Shown: positions 1 through 8,848 of the stretch, piece after piece
Layout: each line of letters begins with the position of its first letter
Position numbering within the stretch: position 1 is the first letter of the stretch
From: Robiginitomaculum sp.
Lineage (GTDB): Bacteria > Pseudomonadota > Alphaproteobacteria > Caulobacterales > Maricaulaceae
Length of the DNA: 64,000 bases
NCBI GenBank assembly: GCA_021776525.1
Contig: JAJFFT010000004.1
Span: 842,499 to 906,498 of the forward strand
Direction of reading: 5' to 3'
The notes under the pieces: generated by a model
The model's input: only the letters and a program-made list of their open reading frames with translations
Told to the model about the DNA's origin: nothing
Database searches by the model: none
Position numbers and translations under genes: made by a program

Positions 1-1
1 C

Positions 2-742
2 TGGGATGATCTTAAGGCGCGCTGGGCGGACTTTGATGCAGTCATAGTCGGCACGGCCTGGGACTATGCCGACAAACGCGACGCGTTCTTTGAAACGCTG
101 GCACAGATTGATCAACAGACCAGATTGTTTAACCCACTCGCTTTGATGCGCTGGAATGTCGATAAAATATATTTGCGGGAGTTGGCACAAAAAGGCGTGC
201 CAACAATTCCAACAATATGGGCTGATCACGCCGATGAAGCCACCATTGCCAACGCATTTGATGCACTTGGGTGCGATGATCTGGTGATCAAGCCGCGTAT
301 CGGGGCAGGGGCCTGGCGTCAGGCCCGCCTGAAACAGGGTGCGGTCCTACCGGCCGCCGATGATCTGCCGCCGGGCGTATGCTTTATCCAGCCGTTTTTG
401 CCAACCATTGGCGAATATGGCGAGGTTTCGATGCTTTATTACAATGGCCAGTACAGTCATGCGGCTCTTAAAAAGCCCGAGGCCGGGGATTACCGAGTTC
501 AGTCGTCCTATGGCGGGTTCGAGCACACGCACACCCCGGATGCCGCCGAGCACGCCGCCGCGCAAAAGGTTATGGAGGCCATGCCGCAAATGCCGCTTTA
601 TGCGCGTATTGATCTGGTGCGTAATGTGCAAAACCAACCGGTGCTGATCGAAGTTGAAATGATCGAACCATACCACTACCCCGAGCAAGGCCCAGGTTTT
701 GCAGAAAATTTGATTACGGCCTTGTTGGCGCGTATGTCTTAA
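2..742 (+). CDS. ATP-grasp domain protein (RimK/glutathione synthetase-like), 5' end cut by window
   Basis: The reading frame is open from base 2 to the stop at 742, so the N-terminus lies outside the window. The visible part has the ATP-grasp pattern: a segment ending NVDKIYLRELAQKGVPTIP, where the central domain begins, then DLVIKPRIGAGA (nucleotide-binding lysine strand), FIQPFLP, and a C-terminal metal-binding strand VLIEVEMIEP. Members of this superfamily ligate a carboxylate to an amine or thiol using ATP. The substrate cannot be told from the sequence. The TTG at 125 is probably internal, because frame-consistent coding with good composition continues upstream of it. The gene is followed after 18 bp by a membrane protein gene on the same strand. 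Confidence 0.75.
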   Translation, partial: WDDLKARWADFDAVIVGTAWDYADKRDAFFETLAQIDQQTRLFNPLALMRWNVDKIYLRELAQKGVPTIPTIWADHADEATIANAFDALGCDDLVIKPRIGAGAWRQARLKQGAVLPAADDLPPGVCFIQPFLPTIGEYGEVSMLYYNGQYSHAALKKPEAGDYRVQSSYGGFEHTHTPDAAEHAAAQKVMEAMPQMPLYARIDLVRNVQNQPVLIEVEMIEPYHYPEQGPGFAENLITALLARMS

Positions 743-760
743 TCCCAATAAGGGGGGCGC

Positions 761-1321
761 ATGAAAGCCTATAGTCAATATTTTCTGGACAAATGTACCG
801 GATGGCGCGTTCTGGCCATGTTTCTGGTGTTCGCGGTCTACAGTTATCCGGCCATGGGGTTGGGGCCGTATTCGAAATTGCCGGGGCTTTATGGTGCGCC
901 GCCATTATCCACGCAAAGTTTTATTTCCGGGGCCGAGGCGGTGGCTATGATTGGCCGGCTTGGCGAAGATGGCATACGGGTAAAGTGGCTGTTTCTGGCA
1001 ACAGACATCCCGTTTATGCTGCTCAACACATTTATGTTCAGTGCTTTTCTGGCCTTCGCCGTGCGTCGTCTGTCCTGGGTCGAAAAAAACTGGAGCCGTG
1101 CGTTAATTGCCCTGCCTTTAGTGTTTTTGATGGTGGATTTTACCGAAGATGTTTTTCAGGCGCTGTTGCTGCTTACAAAATCTGTGCCCATCGGCACAAT
1201 TGAAGGCGTTTTAACGGGCGTAAAACTTTATATCTATTCGGGTGTCGGGATAATAAGCGTCCTTGCGGCCGCCATTGGGGTGTTTGTCTGGCTGATTGCG
1301 GCTGTTACGCAAAAAACATAA
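761..1321 (+). CDS. Four-helix integral membrane protein, unknown function
   Basis: A 186-residue protein with four hydrophobic segments near residues 17-34, 76-104, 113-137 and 156-182. No known catalytic motif is visible. A short extracytoplasmic or cytoplasmic loop carries several Gly and Pro residues (about residues 33-50). The ATG at 761 is preceded by an AAGGGGGG ribosome site, which supports this start. It sits 18 bp behind the ATP-grasp gene and is likely co-transcribed with it. I do not recognise the family. Confidence 0.6.
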   Translation: MKAYSQYFLDKCTGWRVLAMFLVFAVYSYPAMGLGPYSKLPGLYGAPPLSTQSFISGAEAVAMIGRLGEDGIRVKWLFLATDIPFMLLNTFMFSAFLAFAVRRLSWVEKNWSRALIALPLVFLMVDFTEDVFQALLLLTKSVPIGTIEGVLTGVKLYIYSGVGIISVLAAAIGVFVWLIAAVTQKT

Positions 1322-1352
1322 CAGCCGCAAACATGTCGATACAGGCTAAGCC

Positions 1353-1868
1353 TTAGCGATTACCATCACGATCATTATTGTTTTCATTGTCGTTTCCACC
1401 ACCAGCGGCTGCTGCGGCTACGCCAATGGCTAAAATCACGCCGCCGGCGATCAAAAGACCGCTTCGCATGCCACTGTTTGCAGCGCCGTCTTCACCGGCG
1501 TTCAGCATATAGGCTTGTTGGCGAAGTGGGACGCCATTGAGTTGCAACGAGTTCAACCCTTTTGCATTCATGGACAGGTCAAGAAAGTTGATGTCGCGGG
1601 CGTTCACGGCGAAGCTGCTGCGTTGCAGGCTTGGCGCGTTGGCGGCATTGCGCATTTGCAGACGCAGGCCAGAACGAAAGCGTTCTTTGGCCGGTTGTTT
1701 TTTGCCGCCCAATGCAAATGTCAGATAGGTGGTGGCGGCAAAGTCATTGTGCTGACTCAAATCTTGCAAAGACTGACTGCCTACAAATAATGGACCCGCA
1801 AATGCTGGTGTGACGCTGGTGATTGCCAAGGCGAGTGCCAGTGCCGGTTTGATGAGTGTGTTACGCAT
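1353..1868 (-). CDS. Secreted or membrane-anchored small protein with Asn/Asp-rich tail, unknown function
   Basis: A 171-residue product. It begins with a signal peptide (charged MRNTLIK, hydrophobic core, cleavage after PAFA at about residue 24). Near residues 134-155 there is a second hydrophobic, Gly/Ala-rich stretch that could be a C-terminal membrane anchor. The protein ends in a low-complexity tail of Gly, Asn and Asp. A GAGGG ribosome site lies 7 bases upstream of the ATG. It is convergent with the upstream membrane protein gene. Function unknown. Confidence 0.55.
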   Translation of the reverse strand: MRNTLIKPALALALAITSVTPAFAGPLFVGSQSLQDLSQHNDFAATTYLTFALGGKKQPAKERFRSGLRLQMRNAANAPSLQRSSFAVNARDINFLDLSMNAKGLNSLQLNGVPLRQQAYMLNAGEDGAANSGMRSGLLIAGGVILAIGVAAAAAGGGNDNENNNDRDGNR

Positions 1869-2049
1869 GTTTTTCCCTCATTTTTATGTTTATCCACAAA
1901 AAAGAGACGGCACGGTGTGATAAAAACCTCTATTGGCTAAAAACTTTCCAAAAATGATGGTCTGGCTGTCGCTTCTTATTTGCGCCGATGGTGCTTTGCC
2001 GTATAGAGCGCGCTTTAGTATTTGACCTTAAACTTTACAGGTGCCTCCC

Positions 2050-3420
2050 ATGACCAAGTGGTCCCCATCCAGCTGGCGCGCAAAACCAGCCATGCACATA
2101 CCGGATGATTATCCGGATCCAGCCGCTTTGACGGACGTAGAAGAGCGCCTGTGTGCTGCGGCGCCTTTGGTGTTTGCCGGGGAAGCTCGTGCCTTGAAAA
2201 AGGAATTGGCCGAAGCGGCGCAAGGCCGTGCCTTCGTGCTTCAGGGCGGTGATTGCGCCGAAAGCTTTAAAGAGTTTTCCGCCGACGGTGTGCGCGACAT
2301 GTTTCGTGTGCTGATGCAAATGGCTGTGGTTTTGACCTTTGCGGGTGGTCGCCCGGTGGTGAAATTGGGCCGTATTGCGGGACAGTTTGCAAAGCCACGC
2401 TCATCACCTGTGGAAAACCGCGACGGGGTAACGCTGCCCAGCTATCGCGGTGATAATATCAACGCTATGGCGTTCACGTCCGAGGCCCGCGTGCCTGATC
2501 CGGAACGCCTGATGCACGCATATAACCAGTCTGCGTCTACCCTGAATTTGCTGCGGGCCTTTGCTTCGGGTGGCTATGCACATCTGGGTAATGTGCATCA
2601 ATGGACACTGGGTTTTGTTAATCGCAGCCCGGCCGGTGCGCGCTATGGTAAAATCGCCGACAAGATCAGCGAGACACTGGAATTTATTGATGCGTGTGGC
2701 ATCACCGCCGAAAGCGCCCCGCAATTGGCCGGGACCAGTTTTTACACCAGCCACGAAGCCCTGCTTTTGGGCTATGAACAGGCCATGACCCGCGTCGATA
2801 GCACGTCGGGCGACTGGTATGACACTTCGGCGCATCTTCTGTGGATTGGCGATCGCACACGCCAGGTTGATGGTGCACATGTCGAGTTCTGCCGCGGCAT
2901 TAAAAACCCCATTGGTATTAAATGTGGCCCATCACTGGCCCCGGATGAGCTGTTGCGTCTTCTTGATGCGTTGAACCCGCAAAACGAGCCGGGCCGCATT
3001 GTCCTGATCAACCGCTTTGGTGCGGGCAAAGTCGAACAATATCTGCCGGCTTTGGTTCGTGCTGTCGAAGGCGAGGGCCGGGTTGTGGTCTGGTCCTGTG
3101 ATCCGATGCATGGCAATACGCAAAAAACTGGCAATGGTTATAAAACGCGCCCCGTCAGTGCCATTTTGAATGAAGTCAGCAATTTCATGCAGGTGCTGAG
3201 CAGCGAAAATGCCTGGCCCGGTGGTGTGCATTTTGAAATGACCGGCAATGACGTCACCGAATGCATTGGCGGTGCCAACGAGATCACCGAAGATGACCTT
3301 TCTTCACGTTACCATACGCATTGCGATCCGCGTCTGAACGGCGAACAGGCACTGGAACTGGCATTTTTGCTGGCTGAACAGATCAAGGCACAACGCGATC
3401 AAGTGGCGGCTGCGCAATAG
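2050..3420 (+). CDS. aroG: Class II 3-deoxy-7-phosphoheptulonate (DAHP) synthase
   Basis: First enzyme of the shikimate pathway, condensing phosphoenolpyruvate with erythrose 4-phosphate. The 456-residue length and motifs fit the class II (plant/mycobacterial-type) family: N-terminal [63 protein letters not shown] and the C-terminal TECIGG. I chose the ATG at 2050 because family members start with a sequence like MTKWSPSSW. An in-frame GTG at 2041 would add only three residues. No strong ribosome site is visible for either. It stands alone, with a 180-bp non-coding region upstream that could hold its promoter. Confidence 0.95.
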   Translation: MTKWSPSSWRAKPAMHIPDDYPDPAALTDVEERLCAAAPLVFAGEARALKKELAEAAQGRAFVLQGGDCAESFKEFSADGVRDMFRVLMQMAVVLTFAGGRPVVKLGRIAGQFAKPRSSPVENRDGVTLPSYRGDNINAMAFTSEARVPDPERLMHAYNQSASTLNLLRAFASGGYAHLGNVHQWTLGFVNRSPAGARYGKIADKISETLEFIDACGITAESAPQLAGTSFYTSHEALLLGYEQAMTRVDSTSGDWYDTSAHLLWIGDRTRQVDGAHVEFCRGIKNPIGIKCGPSLAPDELLRLLDALNPQNEPGRIVLINRFGAGKVEQYLPALVRAVEGEGRVVVWSCDPMHGNTQKTGNGYKTRPVSAILNEVSNFMQVLSSENAWPGGVHFEMTGNDVTECIGGANEITEDDLSSRYHTHCDPRLNGEQALELAFLLAEQIKAQRDQVAAAQ

Positions 3421-3423
3421 ACC

Positions 3424-3978
3424 CTAGCTAATTTTCTTGGCCATATCCATGACTGCCATCACGGTGCGCCAGTTGCGTGCAGTGGTTTTCGTACCAAGAC
3501 ACGTGTCGACTTTTGCTGCAAGTTTTGAGCGGCCGATTCCAGCCGGAGCATAGAGGTAAAAACAGGTTTTTCCCAAGTGAAACTCCTCGCTCTTGTCGGC
3601 CAGATCAGAGAGTCTTGGTAAATCGGGGCATTGAGGTGCTTCAGTAGGAAAAAAGACGTGCATGTGCTTGTTTTCTGATATTTTGTCTGTGAAGGGATTA
3701 TCTCGGATGCTTTGATCAAATGCCGTCTTGCTCAAGACCAAAACAAAAGGCTTGAAGCCATAGTGGTCGTTGATTGCGGAAGATATTTGCTGGCCTAAGA
3801 GTTCAGGGACTAGGTTTTGCCCAGAAAAGACAACATTGCCACTCTGGATATAGGATTGGACGCTTTTCAAGCCCAGATCGTACAAAATATCTTTTAATCC
3901 CTGCATCGGTAGACGGTTATGGCCGCCGACATTGATCCCGCGAAAAAGGGCTATCCAGATGTTTATTGCTTTGGCCAT
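3424..3978 (-). CDS. DUF1697 family protein
   Basis: A protein of about 184 residues with the hallmark N-terminal strand WIALFRGINVGGHNRLPM, followed by SYIQSGNVVF, both typical of DUF1697. The biochemical role of this family is not established. The start is placed at the ATG at 3978 (MAKAINIW). An in-frame ATG at 3996 would add six residues. The gene overlaps the end of the upstream thioesterase gene by 16 bp and probably belongs to the same transcript. It converges with the DAHP synthase gene, with only 3 bp between the stops. Its base composition looks more AT-rich than that of its neighbours. Confidence 0.8.
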   Translation of the reverse strand: MAKAINIWIALFRGINVGGHNRLPMQGLKDILYDLGLKSVQSYIQSGNVVFSGQNLVPELLGQQISSAINDHYGFKPFVLVLSKTAFDQSIRDNPFTDKISENKHMHVFFPTEAPQCPDLPRLSDLADKSEEFHLGKTCFYLYAPAGIGRSKLAAKVDTCLGTKTTARNWRTVMAVMDMAKKIS

Positions 3979-4406
3979 AAAATCATATTGGTACATCGAA
4001 ACAGCGCAATGGTCTTGTTGTCGCTGGCACGTAATATCTTAACGTCCCAGACTTGTGTGGATTTGCCAAGGTGAACCGGTGTGCCAACGCCCTTGATCAC
4101 ACCCTCGCGGGCGGTGCCCAGATAATTGGTTTTTAGCTCAATCGTCGTAAAGCCACTGGCCCCTTTGGGCAGGTTCAGCACATTGGCAAACCCCGCAACA
4201 GTATCGGCCAGCGCCACCACTGTACCGCCGTGCAAAAAACCGTTCGGGGCCATGTGGGCCTTTGTGATTTCCAGCTCGGCTTCAACATGGGACGGGTCAA
4301 TGTTAGTGAATTTGATCCCCATGTGACCCGGGAACATGTCTTTACCAGCGGCATTAGCTGCATCCAGCGATTGCTGGTCCGATACAAATCCTGAAAAGCC
4401 TTCCAC
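3963..4406 (-). CDS. PaaI-type hotdog thioesterase
   Basis: A 147-residue hotdog-fold protein of the PaaI/YdiI thioesterase type, expected to hydrolyse acyl-CoA thioesters. The signature region HMAPNGFLHGGTVVALADT contains the Asn, the HGG turn and the Asp/Thr helix of the active site. It is followed by the central strand TTIELKTNYLG. Translation starts at a GTG at 4406, 4 bp after the stop of the upstream oxidoreductase gene, so the two are almost certainly translationally coupled. The acyl substrate is unknown. Quinone-related or aromatic acyl-CoAs are common in this family. Confidence 0.85.
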   Translation of the reverse strand: MEGFSGFVSDQQSLDAANAAGKDMFPGHMGIKFTNIDPSHVEAELEITKAHMAPNGFLHGGTVVALADTVAGFANVLNLPKGASGFTTIELKTNYLGTAREGVIKGVGTPVHLGKSTQVWDVKILRASDNKTIALFRCTNMILWPKQ

Positions 4407-4410
4407 AAGA

Positions 4411-5424
4411 TCAGCCCAGTTTGACCAGCATTTTTCCGGTGTTGCCGCCTGAAAATAGCTTCAGAAAGGCCGTTGGGGCATTTTCAATGCCGTCTTCCAC
4501 CGTTTCCTGCCACTGGACTTTACCCGAAGGAACCCACTGTGCCAGATCGGATACAAAATCACCCAACATGTCCTGATGATCCGAGACGATAAAGCCCTGA
4601 ACCTTGAGGCGTTTGCCAATAATATTGAACAGATTCCATGGGCCGGGCTTAGGCTCGGTATCGTTATAACCAGAGATCATGCCGCATACGGCAATACGTC
4701 CAAAATCACGCATGGCGTCCAGCGCCGCAACCAGATGATCACCGCCAACGTTTTCGAAATACATATCGACGCCTTTTGGCGCAGCAGTTTTAAGGGCTTT
4801 CATCAAGGCGTGTTGATCCGGGTGGTCCTTGTAAAGAATGATCTCATCAACGCCCAAGGATTTCAGCCATTCTCCTTTTTCCTTAGAGCCGACAGAACCC
4901 ACAACCGTGCAGCCTTTGATCTTGGCAATTTGACAAACCAGAGAACCAACAGCACCAGCAGCACCCGAAACAAAGATGGTTTCGCCTTCTTTAGGCTCCA
5001 ATATGCGCAATAAACCAGCATAGGCGGTCAGGCCCGGCATACCGGCAACGCCCAAAAAGGCTTGTTCAGGCAGTCCAAAAGTTTCCAGCTTTTGCAAGCC
5101 TTTTCCATCGGACACAAAGGCCTCGCGCCAACCATTCATGGAAAGCACCAAATCACCTGCGCTGAACTGGGCATTATTGGAACTGATCACTTTGCCAACG
5201 GCGTGGCCTTCCAAAGCCTTGCCAATCTGAAAAGGCGGCACATAGCTTTTGCGATCGATCATCCGGCCGCGCATGTAGGGGTCAACCGACATCCACAGGT
5301 TTTTGACCAGCAATTCACCCGCGACTGGATCAGGCAGCTCTACGCTGGCCAGCTCAAAGTTTTCGGCTTTTGGCATGCCGTCAGGGCGACTGGCCAGATG
5401 AATTTCGCGGCTGGTTGTGGTCAT
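4411..5424 (-). CDS. NADP-dependent MDR-family oxidoreductase (zinc-free, prostaglandin reductase/CurA-like)
   Basis: A 337-residue medium-chain reductase of the leukotriene B4 dehydrogenase/CurA subgroup, which reduces double bonds of alpha,beta-unsaturated ketones or aldehydes with NADPH. The subgroup is recognised by MSVDPYMRGRM near the N-terminus, GVAGMPGLTAYAGL, the Rossmann motif SGAAGAVGSLVCQIAK and FENVGG. Zinc-binding cysteines are absent, as is normal for this subgroup. I chose the ATG at 5424 (MTTTSREIH) because AAGGA lies 8 bases upstream. An in-frame ATG at 5454 lacks such support. First gene of a short operon with the thioesterase and DUF1697 genes. Confidence 0.88.
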   Translation of the reverse strand: MTTTSREIHLASRPDGMPKAENFELASVELPDPVAGELLVKNLWMSVDPYMRGRMIDRKSYVPPFQIGKALEGHAVGKVISSNNAQFSAGDLVLSMNGWREAFVSDGKGLQKLETFGLPEQAFLGVAGMPGLTAYAGLLRILEPKEGETIFVSGAAGAVGSLVCQIAKIKGCTVVGSVGSKEKGEWLKSLGVDEIILYKDHPDQHALMKALKTAAPKGVDMYFENVGGDHLVAALDAMRDFGRIAVCGMISGYNDTEPKPGPWNLFNIIGKRLKVQGFIVSDHQDMLGDFVSDLAQWVPSGKVQWQETVEDGIENAPTAFLKLFSGGNTGKMLVKLG

Positions 5425-5528
5425 AGGGCATTCCTTTTGGTTAACACTGTTCACCCAACCTTAACGCGCCGATTTGGGCTTGTCGAAGGGCAGTGTAACT
5501 TTTTACCGTTTATTTTTTTAGTGGACGG

Positions 5529-6473
5529 TTATGGAACGCCTGAACCAAATACCCATGCCAGTCTCACGCCAGCAGGCAGAAGCAGTACGCCCAGTAAAGA
5601 CGGGAATACAAACAAAATCAGCGGCACCACCAATTTGGCAGGGAGTGAGAGAGCTTTCTCTTCAGCATAGAGCATGCGTTTGTCACGCATATCGTCGGCA
5701 AACACTCTCAATGTGGCACTTAAACTGGTCCCCATTTCTTCAGACTGGCGCAACATGGTGACAAAGGCGCGGGCTTCGTTCAGGCCTAACCGGTCGGCAA
5801 ACCCCGAAAGCGCCTCAATGCGCGAACGCCCGGCGCGAAGCTCTAGGCTCATAATGCCAAGATGGGTGTTGAGATTAGGATAGCGCCGGCCAATTTCTTC
5901 AGAAACGCGCCCGATACCGGCATCAAGACTGAGGCCAGCCTGCACGCAGGCGACCATCAAATCCATCATGTCGGGGAAGCCGTTACGATATTCGCTTTGC
6001 AACTTGTTGAAACGTCGGTCTAGCCAGAAGCCAGGGGCGATATTGGCCATCAGGGCCACAAGAATGGCGGGTATTAAGGGGCCAGAAAAGGGCAGGCGGT
6101 TCCCCATAAAGGGCCAGGCAAGCATCAGCGTGGCCAAAGCCCCGATCAGCAGTAACAGCCGCGCACCATAATACCAGTACGGTGCGTTTTTGGACATATA
6201 CCCGGCGTGCATCAGGCGCATGCGAATTGCTGAGTTTGCCTTTTCTCCCTTGGGGGATACCACTTGACCCAGATCTTGAACCCAGGACAGGCGCCGGGCT
6301 TTGGTCCTGTGTTTATGCTGTGCATCCAAAGGGGCATCATTGGCCAGCCGTTCGGCCAGTCTGGCCCGTTTATTGGTGATGTTTTGCGTGCCCAGCATCA
6401 ATGCCGGGCCAAGAATGGCACCAATTATCAATAACGCCAGGGTCAACGGATCAGAAAGCAGTGTTTGCATCAT
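5529..6473 (-). CDS. tadC: Tad pilus assembly inner-membrane protein TadC
   Basis: A 314-residue GspF-like (T2SSF domain) membrane protein. It has an N-terminal helix, a pair of helices at about 90-140 and a C-terminal helix near 285-305. The cytoplasmic T2SSF domain includes FPDMMDLMVACVQAGLSLD and MLRQSEEMGTSLSATLR. With TadB it should form the platform on which the ATPase acts to assemble Flp pili. The start directly abuts the tadB stop (6474), and MM can be read from either of two adjacent ATGs. Last gene of the Tad operon seen here. No clear terminator hairpin follows it. Confidence 0.9.
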   Translation of the reverse strand: MMQTLLSDPLTLALLIIGAILGPALMLGTQNITNKRARLAERLANDAPLDAQHKHRTKARRLSWVQDLGQVVSPKGEKANSAIRMRLMHAGYMSKNAPYWYYGARLLLLIGALATLMLAWPFMGNRLPFSGPLIPAILVALMANIAPGFWLDRRFNKLQSEYRNGFPDMMDLMVACVQAGLSLDAGIGRVSEEIGRRYPNLNTHLGIMSLELRAGRSRIEALSGFADRLGLNEARAFVTMLRQSEEMGTSLSATLRVFADDMRDKRMLYAEEKALSLPAKLVVPLILFVFPSLLGVLLLPAGVRLAWVFGSGVP

Positions 6474-7424
6474 TCAAACCTTGAAATTGATCATTTTGCG
6501 CATCACCAGATTACCCATAATCATCCAGACCATAAGGCCGGCCAAGCCAACATGGACGGCGCGTTCGTGGATCACATCACCATAAAATTCTGGGGACATC
6601 AGTTGCAAAACCAGACCCACAATAAAAGGGGCCGAGGTCAGGATCATGGCTGAGGCGCGCCCCTCGGATGAGGCCGCATTGATTTTCAGGCGCATTTTCT
6701 GGCGTTCCCGTATGGTCGAGGCAATCACGGCCAAAAGTTCAGCCAGGTTACCGCCGGTGCGTTCCTGTAAGCGTACGGTGGCGGCAAACAGGTCAATGTC
6801 GGGGTTGCCGGTACGGTCCGAAAGCCGCCCCACAGCCTGTGACAGAGATGAGCCGTAGGAAATTTCATAAGAAACGATACCAAATTCAGAACCAACAGGG
6901 TCCGGCATTTCGCGGCCAACAAGGGCTACGGCGCTGGGTACCGGATGTCCGGCAGAGAGCGAACGGACAATGATTTCCAGCGCATTGGTGAGTTGCGAGC
7001 TGAGGTGCTTGGAGCGCTTTGCGGCGCGCCTTTTGAGATAGAATAACGGTAGGACCAGCCCAGTAAAAGCCGAAGCGGCGAGAGCCGTGACAACATTATG
7101 TGTAAAAAAATACGCCCCAAGCCCACCAACCAGGAACAGGGCTGCATCAGTAATGGCCCATTCCATGGCCCGAAACGGCAGGCCGGAACGCATCACCAGC
7201 GTGTTGAACCAGTGAAAAGCCATGGCAAAATCACCGCTCTCATCAAGGCCGCGGGATTTGCGCATAACAATCAGGGCTTCATTGCCTGAATTGGTGCGTG
7301 CCTCGACACGCAAACGCTGGTTGACAACGCGGCTGGACCGGGCGCTGCTGACCAATCCAAATACAGCTTGCACAGCCAAAAAGCCGGAGCCGAAAATCAG
7401 CACATAAACTATCTCAGCGCTCAT
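6474..7424 (-). CDS. tadB: Tad pilus assembly inner-membrane protein TadB
   Basis: A 316-residue T2SSF-domain membrane protein. Hydrophobic segments lie at the N-terminus (1-25), around 95-125, and at the C-terminus (265-310). The domain core contains LTNALEIIVRSLSAGHPVPSAV and LQERTGGNLAELL, matching the TadB half of the platform pair. Its start codon overlaps the cpaF stop by four bases, showing translational coupling. TadB and TadC are adjacent paralogues, as in nearly all Tad loci. Confidence 0.9.
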   Translation of the reverse strand: MSAEIVYVLIFGSGFLAVQAVFGLVSSARSSRVVNQRLRVEARTNSGNEALIVMRKSRGLDESGDFAMAFHWFNTLVMRSGLPFRAMEWAITDAALFLVGGLGAYFFTHNVVTALAASAFTGLVLPLFYLKRRAAKRSKHLSSQLTNALEIIVRSLSAGHPVPSAVALVGREMPDPVGSEFGIVSYEISYGSSLSQAVGRLSDRTGNPDIDLFAATVRLQERTGGNLAELLAVIASTIRERQKMRLKINAASSEGRASAMILTSAPFIVGLVLQLMSPEFYGDVIHERAVHVGLAGLMVWMIMGNLVMRKMINFKV

Positions 7425-8848
7425 CTGTTTAACTCGCGGTTCAAAGGTAGGGACGGGTCAAACCAGCTGGTGTCATAGCTTTGGCCACGGGTCAGCATTT
7501 CATCCAGACATTTAGGCCGCAAACCGCTGGCCCGATGTTCGCCCTGCACTTCACCATCCGGGCCCGTACCGGTGCGTTCATAAAAGAAAATTTCCTGCAT
7601 CTGTATCACGTTGCCTTCCATGCCGGTGACCTCTGTGACCGAGACCACTTTGCGCTGGCCATCGACGAGGCGCGTGGCCTGAACGATCAAGCCAATAGCC
7701 GACGCGATCTGGCCGCGCACAGCATCTTCGGAAATGTTCATGCCGCCCATGGCGACCATTTGTTCAAGACGTGTGATGGCATCGCGGGGTGTGTTGGCGT
7801 GAATGGTGGCCATAGAGCCTTCATGGCCGGTGTTCATGGCCTGCAACATGTCAAAGGCTTCTTCGCCGCGGACTTCGCCCAAAATCACCCGGTCCGGGCG
7901 CATGCGCAAAGCGTTTTTGACACATTCGCGCTGTTTGATCTCGCCCTTGCCTTCAACATTGGGCGGGCGGGTTTCCATGCGGGCCACATGGGGTTGCTGC
8001 AATTGTAATTCGGCGGCGTCTTCGATGGTGATCAGGCGCTCGCCGTGGCTGATCGACGAGGAAAGCGCATTCAGCAGTGTGGTTTTGCCAGAGCCGGTGC
8101 CTCCGGATATTACAGTCGTTATGCGGGCCTTGACCGCGCCCAGTAAAAAATCAGCCACACAAGCGGGCATGGCCCCAAAGCCAACCAGTTTCTCAACGGT
8201 CAAAGGTTGTTTGGAAAACTTACGGATCGAAACCAGTGGACCGTCCACAGCGATCGGCGCAATGGCCGCGTTAAAACGCGAACCATCGGGCAAACGTGCA
8301 TCAACCATAGGATGAGATTCGTCCACCCTGCGACCAACCTGCGCCACAATACGGTTGATAATGCGTAATAAATGATCATCATCAGCAAAGCTGACCGGGG
8401 CCAGTTCCAACTCGCCGCCGCGTTCAATATAAACCTGTTTTGGGCCGTTGATCAGGATGTCGCAAATGCTGTCATCCTGCAAAAGCGGCTCGATCGGGCC
8501 AAGGCCAGTCATTTCATCAAACACCGCATTGGCAAAGGTCACCACCTCGGCGGCATTCATGGTCAGGCGCTCCTCGCGGACAATGCTGACGACCAGTGCG
8601 TGCACTTGTTTGCGTAAAGACTCGTCGTCCAATTTGTCCAGATCGCTGAGATCAATCTCATCAATCAGCTTTGAGTGAATGCGCAGTTTGGCGCTGAGAA
8701 GGTCATCTTGCGCGGTGCTGGGTTTACTGCCTTTTTTAGATTCAGGTTTTGGGGCCAGTTTGGCGGGCGGAGCATCTAATGGGGCAAGAGGCGTTTGTGC
8801 CACCGGTCTGCTGTCAGCTGATTGTGGTTGTCTGGAAAAACGCCCCAT
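7421..8848 (-). CDS. cpaF: Tad pilus motor ATPase CpaF/TadA
   Basis: A 475-residue secretion ATPase of the GspE/VirB11 superfamily that powers Flp pilus extension, and in the Tad system also retraction. The N-terminal 60 residues are low-complexity (Pro, Ala, Lys). The domain proper follows, with GLGPIEPLLQDDSICDILING, the Walker A motif SGGTGSGKTTLLNAL, the Asp box ITIEDAAELQL, Walker B DRVILGEVRGEEAFDMLQAM, and the His box TGHEGSMATIHAN. The start overlaps the cpaE stop by one base (TAATG). All catalytic elements look intact. Confidence 0.95.
   Translation of the reverse strand: MGRFSRQPQSADSRPVAQTPLAPLDAPPAKLAPKPESKKGSKPSTAQDDLLSAKLRIHSKLIDEIDLSDLDKLDDESLRKQVHALVVSIVREERLTMNAAEVVTFANAVFDEMTGLGPIEPLLQDDSICDILINGPKQVYIERGGELELAPVSFADDDHLLRIINRIVAQVGRRVDESHPMVDARLPDGSRFNAAIAPIAVDGPLVSIRKFSKQPLTVEKLVGFGAMPACVADFLLGAVKARITTVISGGTGSGKTTLLNALSSSISHGERLITIEDAAELQLQQPHVARMETRPPNVEGKGEIKQRECVKNALRMRPDRVILGEVRGEEAFDMLQAMNTGHEGSMATIHANTPRDAITRLEQMVAMGGMNISEDAVRGQIASAIGLIVQATRLVDGQRKVVSVTEVTGMEGNVIQMQEIFFYERTGTGPDGEVQGEHRASGLRPKCLDEMLTRGQSYDTSWFDPSLPLNRELNR

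Noticed and set aside
347..778. Open frame of 143 codons on the minus strand
   Set aside because: Antisense to the ATP-grasp gene, which has clear family motifs; no ribosome site or recognised domain.
5062..5670. Open frame of 202 codons on the plus strand across the oxidoreductase and tadC
   Set aside because: Runs antisense to two well-supported genes and has no protein-like motifs.
7481..8008. Open frame of 175 codons on the plus strand
   Set aside because: Antisense to cpaF, whose Walker and His boxes lie in the other strand; composition explained by that gene.
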